The notes beneath the pieces are model-generated. The model had not been told where the DNA came from. It ran no database searches and saw only the letters and a program-made list of their open reading frames with translations. Both the position numbers and the translations under genes were made by a program. This document shows positions 56,005 through 64,000 of a DNA stretch of 64,000 bases, in pieces. The stretch is from Flavobacterium ginsengisoli (GTDB lineage: Bacteria > Bacteroidota > Bacteroidia > Flavobacteriales > Flavobacteriaceae). Within the stretch, counting starts at the first letter, position 1; each line of letters starts with the position of its first letter. The stretch lies in the NCBI RefSeq assembly GCF_029625315.1, contig NZ_CP121110.1, positions 2,489,001 through 2,553,000 of the forward strand, written 5' to 3'.

Positions 56005-56494
56005 ATGCAAATTAACTTCGTTGCCTTATTTATTGCGAGCAATTGTAACACTAGTAACTGGTTTTATCTGGTACAGCCCAAAAGTATTCGGAACAATCTG
56101 GATGAAGGAAAACAATCTTACCCAAGAGGAATTAAGAAAAGGAAATATGCTTAAAATCTTCGGATTGACTTACCTCTTTTCTTTAATGATTACAATGACT
56201 TTAATGTCGCTAACCATCCATCAATCTGGCGCAATCGGAATGGTTGGCGGACCACCATTAATGGATAGTGCAAAACCTTCATTTGCAGCTTTTATGGCAG
56301 ATTACGGAATGGCTTACAGAACTTTCAAACATGGCGCTCTTCATGGTTTTATGTCTGGATTGTTTTTTGCGTTTCCGCTAATTGGAATTAATGGTTTATT
56401 CGAAAGAAAATCTTGGAAATATATTTTCATTCATGCTGGATACTGGATGCTTACCCTAACTCTTATGGGAGGAATTATCTGCGGATTTGCTTAA
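56005..56494 (+). CDS. DUF1761 membrane protein, split by a +1 frameshift
   Basis: About 162 residues and four membrane helices. MQINFVALFIA starts at the ATG 56005. The rest (IVTLVTGFIWYSPKVFGTIW, FGLTYLFSLMITMTLMSLTI, FKHGALHGFMSGLFFAFPLI, GYWMLTLTLMGGIICGFA) is one frame over. Removing the G at 56037 (GCGAGC to GCAGC) restores FIAAIVTLVTG. DUF1761 proteins are integral membrane proteins of unknown function. Confidence 0.85.
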
Positions 56495-56506
56495 ATAAAA
56501 AATACT

Positions 56507-56541
56507 AAAACCCGTTTGAAAAGATAACTCAAACGGGTTTT
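56507..56541. terminator. Terminator after DUF1761
   Basis: AAAACCCGTTTGA and TCAAACGGGTTTT around a nine-base loop. Confidence 0.8.
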
Positions 56542-56613
56542 TCTCAAATAATAGCTCAAACTCCGTTAGTTATTGCAAATATTATCTAATTTTGAAGAAA
56601 TTAGCTCACTCTT

Positions 56614-57759
56614 TTGAATACAACATATTCTTTCCAGATTTATAAAAGCGCATCGTTATTGCCTTTAGAATGGAACTCGCTAGCAACAAACAACATTTTT
56701 TTGACACGAGAATATCTCGAAGTACTGGAAAATTCTTCTCCGGTAAATATGACTTGTCATTTTATTGGACTTTTTGAAGAAGAAAAATTAATCGGAATTG
56801 TTTTAACGCAGTTTTTATTTGCAGAAAAACTCGAGTCTTTTGGCGAACGCGACAAATGCTTAAAAACCTCTGTTCGTAATTTTGCTTTAAAGAATTTTGC
56901 TTCGCACGTTTTATTTGTCGGAAACAACATGCTTACTGGCCAGAATGCTTTTATTTTTGATAAAACAATCAAAGAATCAAAAGCAATTAAAACACTTCAT
57001 AAAGCGATTAATCAGCTTAAAAAGGAGTTAAAAGAAAGCGGAAAAAAAGTTCATATTACAAGCATAAAAGATTTTACAGCAAAAGAAATCGAACCGCTTC
57101 AAGCTGAATTCAAAAACAATTATACGTTTTCTACACAGCCGAATATGGTTTTCGAAATCAACAAAAACTGGAAAACAGAACAAGATTATATTGATGCTTT
57201 ATCTAAAAAATATCGTGATCAGTACAAACGCGCTCGAAAAAAATCGGAAGGAATTGTAAAACAGCAAATGTCTCTTTCTGACATTAAACAATACGAAGAT
57301 GTAATTTACGATTTGTATTTTCATGTTGCAAAAAATGCTCCTTTCAATACTTTTTTTCTGGCTCGAAATCATTTTAGTTTTTTTAAAGAAATTATGGGAG
57401 AAAACTTTCTTCTTTATGGTTATTTCATAGACAAAAAGCTAATCGGTTTCAACACTTTAATCAAAAACGGCGATGTAATGGATACGTATTTTTTAGGTTA
57501 TGATGAAAGTGTTCAGCGTGAAAAAATGCTGTACTTAAACATGCTTTATGACATGATTGCTTATTCTATCAAGAAAGGATTCAAAGAAATTGTTTTTGCT
57601 AGAACCGCACTAGAAATCAAAAGCTCTGTTGGTGCCAAACCTGTAAAGATGTATGGTTTAATTACACATAGCAATGCTTTGATTAATCATAACATTTCTA
57701 GATTTTTTAATTATCTAGAACCTAAAACAGAATGGCAGGAACGTAATCCTTTTAAATAA
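56614..57759 (+). CDS. GNAT-superfamily acyltransferase (BioF2/FemAB-like)
   Basis: 381 residues. The only good start is TTG at 56614. The N-terminal half (LEWNSLATNNIFLTREYLEVLEN, HFIGLFEEEKLIGIVLTQFL) and the C-terminal GNAT half (YIDALSKKYRDQYKRARKKSEG, FLLYGYFIDKKLIGFNTLIKNGDVMDTYFLGYD, LNMLYDMIAYSIKKGFKEIVFART) fit the tandem-GNAT proteins near FemAB/BioF2. Such enzymes transfer acyl or aminoacyl groups. Substrate unknown. Convergent with the lipid kinase, 13 bases apart. Confidence 0.8.
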   Translation: MNTTYSFQIYKSASLLPLEWNSLATNNIFLTREYLEVLENSSPVNMTCHFIGLFEEEKLIGIVLTQFLFAEKLESFGERDKCLKTSVRNFALKNFASHVLFVGNNMLTGQNAFIFDKTIKESKAIKTLHKAINQLKKELKESGKKVHITSIKDFTAKEIEPLQAEFKNNYTFSTQPNMVFEINKNWKTEQDYIDALSKKYRDQYKRARKKSEGIVKQQMSLSDIKQYEDVIYDLYFHVAKNAPFNTFFLARNHFSFFKEIMGENFLLYGYFIDKKLIGFNTLIKNGDVMDTYFLGYDESVQREKMLYLNMLYDMIAYSIKKGFKEIVFARTALEIKSSVGAKPVKMYGLITHSNALINHNISRFFNYLEPKTEWQERNPFK

Positions 57760-57772
57760 AATTCGAACAAAA

Positions 57773-58642
57773 TTAAGGAACTGCAATTTTCATTTGCTTG
57801 TGCAGAATATCAATTTTTAAAGAAGTCTGCGCTCCGCAATATTCTCCATCGATTTGAAAATTAACAGGATAATCTGTTTTTATTTCTGCTTTATCGGTCG
57901 AAATAATCACAATATCATCAGAATCAATTGGCATATTTCCAGTTATAATTTTTCCAATTAAAAGCAAATCAAGACTTTTCAAAATCACCAATTCAAACTT
58001 TCCATCATTCATAGCTCCATTTGGATTAATAATGACTCCGGTTCCATATTTCTGCGAATTAGCAATTACAATCATTCTTGCAACATGCTGAACTGTTTTA
58101 TTGTTTGCTGAAATTGTTGCTACAAATGGCTCTTCTGATTCTTTTAGCGTTGTAAAAGCTTGCAATGCATAACCCCAAAATCCTCGAACATCACTCTGTT
58201 CGTAATTTTTAACCAGATTTGCATTTAACCCAAGATCACTCAAATGGATACTTTTTTTACCGTTGATGCAAATCATATCCATTTCGATATAATGATGCAA
58301 AAACGCTATTTTAAGGTTCTCTTCTATTCCATTAGGAAGATTTAAGTCAACAGAAAGTCCATTTGCCGAGCCTGCAGGCAAAATCCCGATTATAACATCT
58401 TGCTCTTCCATTGCTTCGGCAACCATTTTTATAGTTCCATCGCCTCCAGCAACAATAATTCGCTCTGGCCGAGATTCATCGTATAAAGATTGTATTGTTT
58501 TTAAATCGTTATTTCCAGTTGTTTCATACACTTTCAGATCAAAATGATGTATTACGGCAAAGGTTTCTACAGCATCAATCAAATCCGATTTATCCAAGTC
58601 TCCAGAAATAGGATTTACAACAAACAGTATATTCTTTTTCAA
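57773..58642 (-). CDS. Diacylglycerol kinase-family lipid kinase
   Basis: 289 residues. The DAGK catalytic domain shows NPISGDLDKSDL, the nucleotide-binding VAGGDGTIKMV and ILPAGSANGLS. The C-terminal sandwich has GFWGYALQAF, GTGVIINPNGAMNDGKFELV and FQIDGEYCGA. It phosphorylates a lipid or sphingoid-like alcohol at the membrane (YegS/BmrU group). The exact lipid is not deducible. It is divergent from the App1-type phosphatase, an attractive functional pairing. Confidence 0.9.
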   Translation of the reverse strand: MKKNILFVVNPISGDLDKSDLIDAVETFAVIHHFDLKVYETTGNNDLKTIQSLYDESRPERIIVAGGDGTIKMVAEAMEEQDVIIGILPAGSANGLSVDLNLPNGIEENLKIAFLHHYIEMDMICINGKKSIHLSDLGLNANLVKNYEQSDVRGFWGYALQAFTTLKESEEPFVATISANNKTVQHVARMIVIANSQKYGTGVIINPNGAMNDGKFELVILKSLDLLLIGKIITGNMPIDSDDIVIISTDKAEIKTDYPVNFQIDGEYCGAQTSLKIDILHKQMKIAVP

Positions 58643-58703
58643 AATTTTATTTTTAAAACCAATTAAATTGAGTAATTTACAGTTACATAAATATACGTAA
58701 TTA

Positions 58704-59667
58704 ATGAAACCAATTCTACAATTATATCGTGGTTATGCAAATGAGCAAGAGTTAATTGTAATGGGACACGTTTTAAAGAGAGAGCATAAATACAATTTTG
58801 AAAAAAAGAAAATTAAAAAATGCTACCTCTGTCCTTAAATTATTCAGAATAAAAACCATTAAAAATTTTGATGTTTATCTTCACTATAATAATGAAATAA
58901 TTCATACCAAAACATTAGATGATGGTTTTTTTAATTTTTGCATTCCGCTAGAAAAAGAAACTCATTTTGGATGGATGCCTTATGAGGTAAGCTTGAAATA
59001 CAAAGACGAGACCGTTGTATGCAAAGGCACTTTCATAAGACCTCACAAAGGAAAACTAGGAATTATATCTGACATTGATGATACTTTTCTGATTTCACAC
59101 ACAAATAACTTTTTTCGAAAACTTTATATTTTATTATTTAGAAATGTAAATGACCGCAAAGTTTTTAAAGATGTCGTAGCTCATTATCAAGCTTTAAGTT
59201 CTGCTGGAAGAGACAATCTAGAAGAAGTAAATGCCTTTTTCTTCATCTCTAGCAGCGAATGGAATTTATATCGATTTATTGCCAAATTCACTAAAATAAA
59301 TCATTTGCCAAAAGCAGTTTTTCTTTTAAAAGATATTAAAAGAGGAATCACCGATTTCTTTATGAGCGGAAGAGGAAATCATGATCATAAATTCGAAAAA
59401 ATCAAACATGTAGTAGAATTCTATCCTACTCTAAAATACGTTTTAATGGGAGATGATTCTCAGCACGACCCAATGCTTTATGAAAGAATCTGTAAAATAT
59501 TTCCCGTTACAGTTGTTGCCGTTTATATTAGACAAACTGGCAAAGCTCAGAAAAATGAAGTAAAAAAAATCCTGAAAAATCTAGAGAGCCTGAATGTTTC
59601 TGTTTGTTATTTTAAAGAAAGCGACAAAGCAATTGAACACTCTCGATCTATTGGAATTATTAAGTAG
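58704..59667 (+). CDS. App1-family phosphatase domain protein (DUF2183), frameshifted
   Basis: About 320 residues. The true start is the ATG at 58704 (MKPILQLYRGYANEQELIVM, GHVLKREHKYNF), typical of App1-like proteins. The frame then changes within the A runs at 58800-58820. Removing one A joins KKKIKNATSVLKLFRIKTIKN. The catalytic HAD-type motif GIISDIDDTFL (DxDDT) and the later FFISSSEW, MSGRGNHDHKFEKI and LMGDDSQHDP motifs identify the App1 catalytic domain. Relatives dephosphorylate phosphatidate, and a lipid kinase gene is divergent next to it. Confidence 0.85.
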
Positions 59668-59671
59668 TTTG

Positions 59672-59713
59672 TTTCAAGTTTCAAGTTTCAAGTTTCAAGT
59701 TTCAAGTTTCAAG
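59672..59713. repeat. TTTCAAG heptamer tandem repeat
   Basis: Six exact copies of TTTCAAG, then a decayed one. Looser versions occur near 6320, 14850 and 15000. Such strings are frequent between flavobacterial genes and expand by slippage. Confidence 0.85.
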
Positions 59714-59775
59714 TTTTAAACTGAATGAATGTTTTAACGCCAAGTTTTTTTGATCTCTAAGCTTTTATAAAAACG

Positions 59776-59819
59776 CAAAGTTCGCAAAGCTGTCTATCGA
59801 TAAAGCTTTGCGAACTTTG
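59776..59819. terminator. Inverted repeat downstream of App1 and ABC-F genes
   Basis: CAAAGTTCGCAAAGCT (59776-59791) and its exact complement (59804-59819) form a 16-base-pair stem between two convergent genes. There is no long T tract, so termination is plausible but not certain. Confidence 0.55.
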
Positions 59820-59928
59820 TACATTGTAAATGCAAACTATAAAAACTTAGCGTGCTTTGTGTTAAGAATTACTCGTCAAGACAAAACTTGAAGCCTGCAA
59901 TTTAAAACAAAAAAACTATGCATTAAAA

Positions 59929-61848
59929 CTATGCATTAAAACTATCAATCTCTTCCGAAACAACTTCCCAGTCAATTAACAATTGTTCTAAATCTTGTTT
60001 CTTTTTATTGTAAGCTGTAAAAAATGAAGCATCTTCGATGTGTTTATCATAATTAGTTTCTAGCATTTTATCGTCATGCTGAATTTGTTTTTCTAATTGC
60101 TGAATCTGGCTTTCAATTTTACTTAACCTGTTCTGAAGTGCTTTCCCTTTTTTCTGATCTTCATAAGATACTTTTGCAACTTCTTTTTCTTTTGGAGCTT
60201 CTTTTTTTATAACATCTTTTTTCTCCACCTCACGCATATTTTCAAGATTGTACGCTTCTAAAAAGAAATTGATGTCACCAAGATATTCTTTAATTTTTTG
60301 ATCTTTAAATTCGTAAACGATGTTAGACATTCCTTGAAGAAAATCCCTATCGTGAGAAACCAACAATAAAGTTCCACCGAATTTTTGAAGCGCCGCTTTC
60401 AAAACGTTTTTAGATTTAATATCTAAGTGGTTTGTAGGCTCATCCATTAGCAACACATTGATTGGTTGCAACAACAACTTGCAAAGTGCCAAACGGTTAC
60501 GTTCGCCTCCAGAAAGCACTTTTACTTTTTTCTCAACATCATCTCCACGAAAAAGGAAAGAACCTAACATATCACGCACTTTCATACGGTTTGTATCTGT
60601 TGCCGCATCTTCCATTGTTTGAAGCAAAGTAATTTCTCCATCTAAATATTCAGCTTGATTTTGAGCAAAATATCCTAATTGTACATTATGTCCTAATTTA
60701 ATGTTTCCTTGGTACTCAAACTCGTTTACAAGCGCTTTGATGAAAGTCGATTTTCCTTGTCCGTTTTGTCCAACAAAAGCGATTTTACTTCCTCTTTCAA
60801 CTAATAAACTGATATCTTTTAAAATCGTTTTGTCTCCGTATGCTTTTGTCACATGTTCAGCTTCAATAACTACTTTTCCAGGTTCTTTAGAAACAGGAAA
60901 AGAAATATTCATAACTGAATTGTCATCTTCGTCAACTTCGATTCTTTCTACTTTATCTAACTTTTTAATCAGCGATTGCGCCATTGAAGCTTTTGAAGCT
61001 TTTGCACGGAATTTCTCGATTAATTTTTCGGTCTCTTCAATTTTTTTCTGCTGATTCTTTTGAGTTGCTAATTGCTTTTCGCGAATTTCGTGACGTAACT
61101 CTAAATATTGAGAATATGGCTTATTAAAATCGTATGCTTTTCCTAAAGAGATTTCGATTGTTCTATTGGTAACATTATCCAAGAACATTTTATCGTGCGA
61201 TACGATTACCACAACTCCAGGATAATTGCGAAGGAAATTCTCTAACCAGATGATACTTTCGATATCTAAGTGGTTGGTTGGCTCATCCAGAAGCAATACA
61301 TCGTTCGACTGTAACAATAATTTAGCTAATTCTATACGCATTCTCCATCCTCCAGAAAATGTTTCAGTTTGGTTATTAAAAACCTCCCTTTTAAAACCAA
61401 GACCTAAAAGGATTTTCTCTGTATCACCAACATAATTGTACCCTCCAAGAAGATCGAAACGATGTGTGTAATCAGACAAATCTTCTATAATCTGCCCATA
61501 TTCTTCACTTTCATAATCGGTTCTTGTAACCAATTGATGATTGATTTCTTCAAGCTTTTTCTCTACAATTTTAATTTCTGTAAAAGCTTCATATGCTTCT
61601 TCTAAAACGGTTCTTCCTTGTTCAAAATCAATATCCTGACGAAGAAATCCCATTTTAATATCTTTCTCTTGAGAAATAACTCCTGAGTCTGGTTTAAAAT
61701 CTCCTGCCAACATTTTTAGCATTGTAGACTTACCTGCTCCGTTTTTACCAACAAGACCTACACGGTCGCCAGCGCCTAAACGAAAAGTAACTTCTTCAAA
61801 TAAATAGGTTCCTCCAAAAGAAACAGAAAGATTGTGTATATTAAGCAT
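59929..61848 (-). CDS. ABC-F family ATP-binding protein
   Basis: 639 residues with no membrane part and two ABC cassettes: Walker A GKNGAGKST and GQNGQGKST, signatures FSGGWRMRIELAKLLL and LSGGERNRLALCKLLL, and Walker B VLLLDEPTNHLD and VLLMDEPTNHLD. The linker between cassettes and a charged C-terminal coiled coil (QNRLSKIESQIQQLEKQIQH) are typical of translation factors of the Uup/YheS type. I choose the ATG at 61848 (MLNIHNLSVSFGG). The in-frame extension upstream is not conserved-looking. Confidence 0.93.
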   Translation of the reverse strand: MLNIHNLSVSFGGTYLFEEVTFRLGAGDRVGLVGKNGAGKSTMLKMLAGDFKPDSGVISQEKDIKMGFLRQDIDFEQGRTVLEEAYEAFTEIKIVEKKLEEINHQLVTRTDYESEEYGQIIEDLSDYTHRFDLLGGYNYVGDTEKILLGLGFKREVFNNQTETFSGGWRMRIELAKLLLQSNDVLLLDEPTNHLDIESIIWLENFLRNYPGVVVIVSHDKMFLDNVTNRTIEISLGKAYDFNKPYSQYLELRHEIREKQLATQKNQQKKIEETEKLIEKFRAKASKASMAQSLIKKLDKVERIEVDEDDNSVMNISFPVSKEPGKVVIEAEHVTKAYGDKTILKDISLLVERGSKIAFVGQNGQGKSTFIKALVNEFEYQGNIKLGHNVQLGYFAQNQAEYLDGEITLLQTMEDAATDTNRMKVRDMLGSFLFRGDDVEKKVKVLSGGERNRLALCKLLLQPINVLLMDEPTNHLDIKSKNVLKAALQKFGGTLLLVSHDRDFLQGMSNIVYEFKDQKIKEYLGDINFFLEAYNLENMREVEKKDVIKKEAPKEKEVAKVSYEDQKKGKALQNRLSKIESQIQQLEKQIQHDDKMLETNYDKHIEDASFFTAYNKKKQDLEQLLIDWEVVSEEIDSFNA

Positions 61849-62225
61849 AATGTATTGCTGTAAGTAAAGGCTAAAAAACCTTTTATATTCATTAAATAAA
61901 TAAACTGTAAACAAGCGAATTATCCTGTTACAATTTTGAAAGTGCAAAAGTATAACTTTTAATTGAAGTTTTTATACTGAAAAACAATAGCTTTTGGAAA
62001 ATTCAAAAACTAAAAACCTCTTCTAAATTTGATATTTTAAGAAAAAGAAAATAGTGCAGATGAATATTATAATTCAACATCAAACCAAGACAGGCTATAA
62101 GTTTTCGTCGTAATTAAATAGCTTAAAGCCAGAAAATACCTTATATTTGCTTTAAATAAATTCTCCCATTCAAACTGTATCCAAATACAATTGAGATGAA
62201 TTAAAGACCATAAAATTTACTTAAA
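61849..62225. other. Divergent intergenic region
   Basis: 377 AT-rich bases between the ABC-F gene and DUF983. CCTTATATTTGC near 62141-62152 contains TATATTTG, a -7-like box that could serve the DUF983 gene. Nothing else is apparent. Confidence 0.5.
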
Positions 62226-62609
62226 ATGTTCAAAAGAGGTTCCAAGCTAAATAGTATCATTACAGGAAGTTGTCCAAAATGCCAAAAAGAAAGTATGTAT
62301 GAAGACAAAAACCCACTTCATTTAAGTAAGGTTCTCAAAATGAATGAAAATTGTAGCCATTGCGGATTCAAATATCAAATTGAACCTTCGTTTTTTTACG
62401 GCGCAATGTATGTTAGTTACGCACTAAATGTTGCTGTAGGAATTCTTGCTTTTATTGTTTCATTTGTTTTTTTTGAAGCAACAATAGAACAATCGTTTAT
62501 CGCAATTATCCTAACATTAGTGGTTTTATTCCCTTTTGTATTACGCCTTTCGAGAAACCTATACATTAATATGTTTGTTTCTTATGATCCTAAGGCCGGT
62601 CAGGAATAA
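62226..62609 (+). CDS. DUF983 membrane protein
   Basis: 127 residues. Two CxxC pairs (GSCPKCQKE and ENCSHCGFKY) at the N-terminus could bind zinc. Two membrane helices follow (SYALNVAVGILAFIVSFVFF, FIAIILTLVVLFPFVLRL). The pattern fits DUF983, a family of unknown function. The 3' end overlaps the convergent FAD gene by 20 bases. It sits near gldN as in other flavobacteria. Confidence 0.88.
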   Translation: MFKRGSKLNSIITGSCPKCQKESMYEDKNPLHLSKVLKMNENCSHCGFKYQIEPSFFYGAMYVSYALNVAVGILAFIVSFVFFEATIEQSFIAIILTLVVLFPFVLRLSRNLYINMFVSYDPKAGQE

Positions 62610-63663
62610 GAGATTTCAAATATCTTTTGTGGAAACGTTTTATATCGGCTTCTTTATCTATTGGAGTTCCCGATTCAATATTATCATATAACATTTTTGC
62701 TAAGGCAGGTCCAAGCATGACACCACGTGTTCCTAGTCCGTTAAGAATATGAATAGAACTGTACGCTTCGTGAGTTCCTACTAATGGTCTCCTATCTGCA
62801 ACTGTAGGACGTACTCCTGCAAAGTGTTTTACAATTTCAAAATCGCACGTTATAATTTCCTTAATACGATCTAGAAGTTCTTGTTTTCCTTCTTCAGTAG
62901 GAAGATCTGTTTTATCGTGCCAATTGTAAGTAGCTCCAACTTTAAACAAATTGCCACCTACTGGTAAAATAAAAACACTGGTATTAACAATTAAATCTAA
63001 TTTCAAATCAGGTGCTTTTATTAAAAACAACTCCCCTTTTGTTCCATCCAAAGGAAGATAATTAAAATAAGGGTTTTTATGCAACCCAAAACCTTCTGCA
63101 AATATGATATTGCGTGCTTTAATATTTTTATATTGAATTCCTAAATCGAGAATCTCTAAAAAAGAACTATGAAAAGATTCTTCCAGAAGTAAATTATTCT
63201 CTTTTAAATATGCTCTGTAACTTTCTAATAATTGTCCTGTTTTGACATAACCTGTATGCAGAACTTCTCCATAATCGAAAGGAGAATCAATACCTTGATA
63301 TTTCTTAGTAATTATTTTGGTTGACAAAAAAGGAGCTAAGTTTATTTTATCAGAAGCCGCAAACCAATTATTTTGCTCTTCAATAGAAAAAAACTTTCTT
63401 AGAATTGGCATCTTAAAGTTAAATTTCTCTTGTAATTTATCTTCCACGACATCATAAAACTCATTCATCAGGACCAAATGATCCTTCGCATTCCAAACCT
63501 CACTGAAACGTTTTAAAATTACTGGATTATATAAACCTCCAGCAATCCTAGAAGAATTCTGAGACTTGTCATCAATAACTAAAATAGATTTATTGTTTTT
63601 AAGCGCAACTTCAGCGAAAGAAATTCCAGCCAAACCAGATCCGACGATTAAATAATCAAGCAT
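62590..63663 (-). CDS. FAD-dependent oxidoreductase (DAO family)
   Basis: 357 residues. The Rossmann motif DYLIVGSGLAGISFAEVAL binds FAD. SSRIAGGLYNPVILKRF, NIIFAEGFGLHKNPYFNYLP, KGELFLI and the C-terminal GVRPTVADRRPLVGTHEAYSSIHILNGLGTRGVMLGPALAKML follow D-amino-acid-oxidase/glycine-oxidase relatives. Substrate not deducible. Same strand as, and downstream of, gldN, but separated from it by a hairpin terminator. Confidence 0.88.
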   Translation of the reverse strand: MLDYLIVGSGLAGISFAEVALKNNKSILVIDDKSQNSSRIAGGLYNPVILKRFSEVWNAKDHLVLMNEFYDVVEDKLQEKFNFKMPILRKFFSIEEQNNWFAASDKINLAPFLSTKIITKKYQGIDSPFDYGEVLHTGYVKTGQLLESYRAYLKENNLLLEESFHSSFLEILDLGIQYKNIKARNIIFAEGFGLHKNPYFNYLPLDGTKGELFLIKAPDLKLDLIVNTSVFILPVGGNLFKVGATYNWHDKTDLPTEEGKQELLDRIKEIITCDFEIVKHFAGVRPTVADRRPLVGTHEAYSSIHILNGLGTRGVMLGPALAKMLYDNIESGTPIDKEADIKRFHKRYLKSLIPDRP

Positions 63664-63686
63664 TGTGCAGTATATAGATAAAATAA

Positions 63687-63720
63687 AAAAACTCTTACTA
63701 CAAAGGTAGCAAGAGTTTTT
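63687..63720. terminator. Terminator of gldN
   Basis: AAAAACTCTTACTAC and GTAGCAAGAGTTTTT pair with one mismatch, 22 bases after the gldN stop in its direction. Confidence 0.8.
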
Positions 63721-63741
63721 CTTATTATTCAGTTTAAGACC

Positions 63742-64000
63742 TTAGTAATTCCACATATCTTCTTCAAAATTACGAATCTTCTCTTTTACTCTTTCAGATT
63801 CTAGCAATTGGCTTTGTGCATTATCTTTAATGTAATCTTTAATCTCACGATCACCATATACATTTTCCTCTTTATAGATAACAGAATTAAAATATCTAGA
63901 GTTTAAGATCTGATCAAACGAAATTGGCATTGCCGAATTTTTATCATTAAAAGCTTTTCCTTCATGCAATACTTCCCGTGCATTGGGGAAGAAAACCCAA
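63742..64000 (-). CDS. gldN: Gliding motility / type IX secretion protein GldN, C-terminal part
   Basis: The frame is open to the window edge, so only the C-terminal ~85 residues are seen: WVFFPNAREVLHEGKAFNDK, then NSAMPISFDQILNSRYFNSV, then IYKEENVYGDREIKDYIKDN, ending IRNFEEDMWNY. This is the characteristic end of GldN, which with GldK builds the periplasmic ring of the type IX secretion system. The following FAD oxidoreductase gene is in the order expected in Flavobacterium. The N-terminus and gldKLM lie outside the window. Confidence 0.9.
   Translation of the reverse strand, partial: WVFFPNAREVLHEGKAFNDKNSAMPISFDQILNSRYFNSVIYKEENVYGDREIKDYIKDNAQSQLLESERVKEKIRNFEEDMWNY

Noticed and set aside
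617..56037. Programmed ribosomal frameshifting at the split genes
   Set aside because: The sites lack slippery heptamers and stimulatory structures. They occur in unrelated genes including alaS and aspA, and all are repaired by a simple one-base correction.

Overview
The window comes from a Bacteroidota genome, almost certainly the genus Flavobacterium. The right edge carries the C-terminus of the gliding/type IX secretion protein GldN, followed in the usual order by a FAD oxidoreductase and a DUF983 gene. All three tRNA promoters have Bacteroidota spacing (TTTG or TTG, 19 bases, then a TAnnTTTG-like box). The DNA is AT-rich, intergenic strings of TTTCAAG heptamers are present, and TonB-dependent receptors with carboxypeptidase-regulatory N-termini, MerR, LemA/TPM, Era/Der and GH130 genes fit the genus.

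Layout. 0-6.4 kb: alaS, M23 peptidase, MerR regulator and a LemA-TPM-TPM cluster. 6.4-13.4 kb: Rrf2 regulator, a tiny Cys/Met-ended leader peptide, a TonB receptor, a DUF2490 protein and a large outer-membrane receptor. 13.5-16 kb: der and era. 16-20.5 kb: an accessory island starting at an initiator tRNA whose 3' end plus terminator is perfectly duplicated (52 bp). It holds a standalone protein resembling EF-G domain IV, a NERD-nuclease/zinc-finger membrane protein, an acidic orphan and an orphan gene pair. 20.7-24.8 kb: two DUF1254/DUF1214 lipoproteins and an ArsR-controlled arsenic-type operon with two matching operators. 24.8-27.4 kb: repeat arrays around an orphan gene, then surface/periplasmic proteins. 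27.5-34 kb: a SnoaL-like lipoprotein and an apparently extracytoplasmic asparagine-to-fumarate operon (porin, aspartase with signal peptide, asparaginase) beside a winged-helix/TPR regulator. 34-43 kb: Lrp-EamA, hydrolase, a radical-SAM/DUF4130 pair, GH130, a membrane HTH protein and a retropepsin-like protein. 43-52.5 kb: a GT39-like transferase, DUF4269, a second identical initiator tRNA, a truncated GIY-YIG gene, REP-type repeats and many small accessory genes. 52.8-64 kb: tRNA-Glu, a PQQ-propeller protein, LRR protein, DUF1761, GNAT, lipid kinase, App1 phosphatase, ABC-F, DUF983, FAD oxidoreductase and gldN.

The most striking global pattern is frameshifts. I count fourteen genes whose two halves lie in different frames. 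Eight of them, including the essential alaS, are restored by removing one base in or beside a GCTGC/GCAGC pentamer, and each restoration recreates an Ala-Ala codon pair. Six more are one-base changes in A or T homopolymers. This looks like long-read consensus error, partly tied to a GCWGC sequence motif that may carry a modified base, rather than real gene decay. I therefore annotate these loci as single genes. The most interesting biology is the tRNA-fMet island and its repeat-bounded small modules, followed by the leader peptide before the TonB receptor and the extracytoplasmic Asn/Asp operon.
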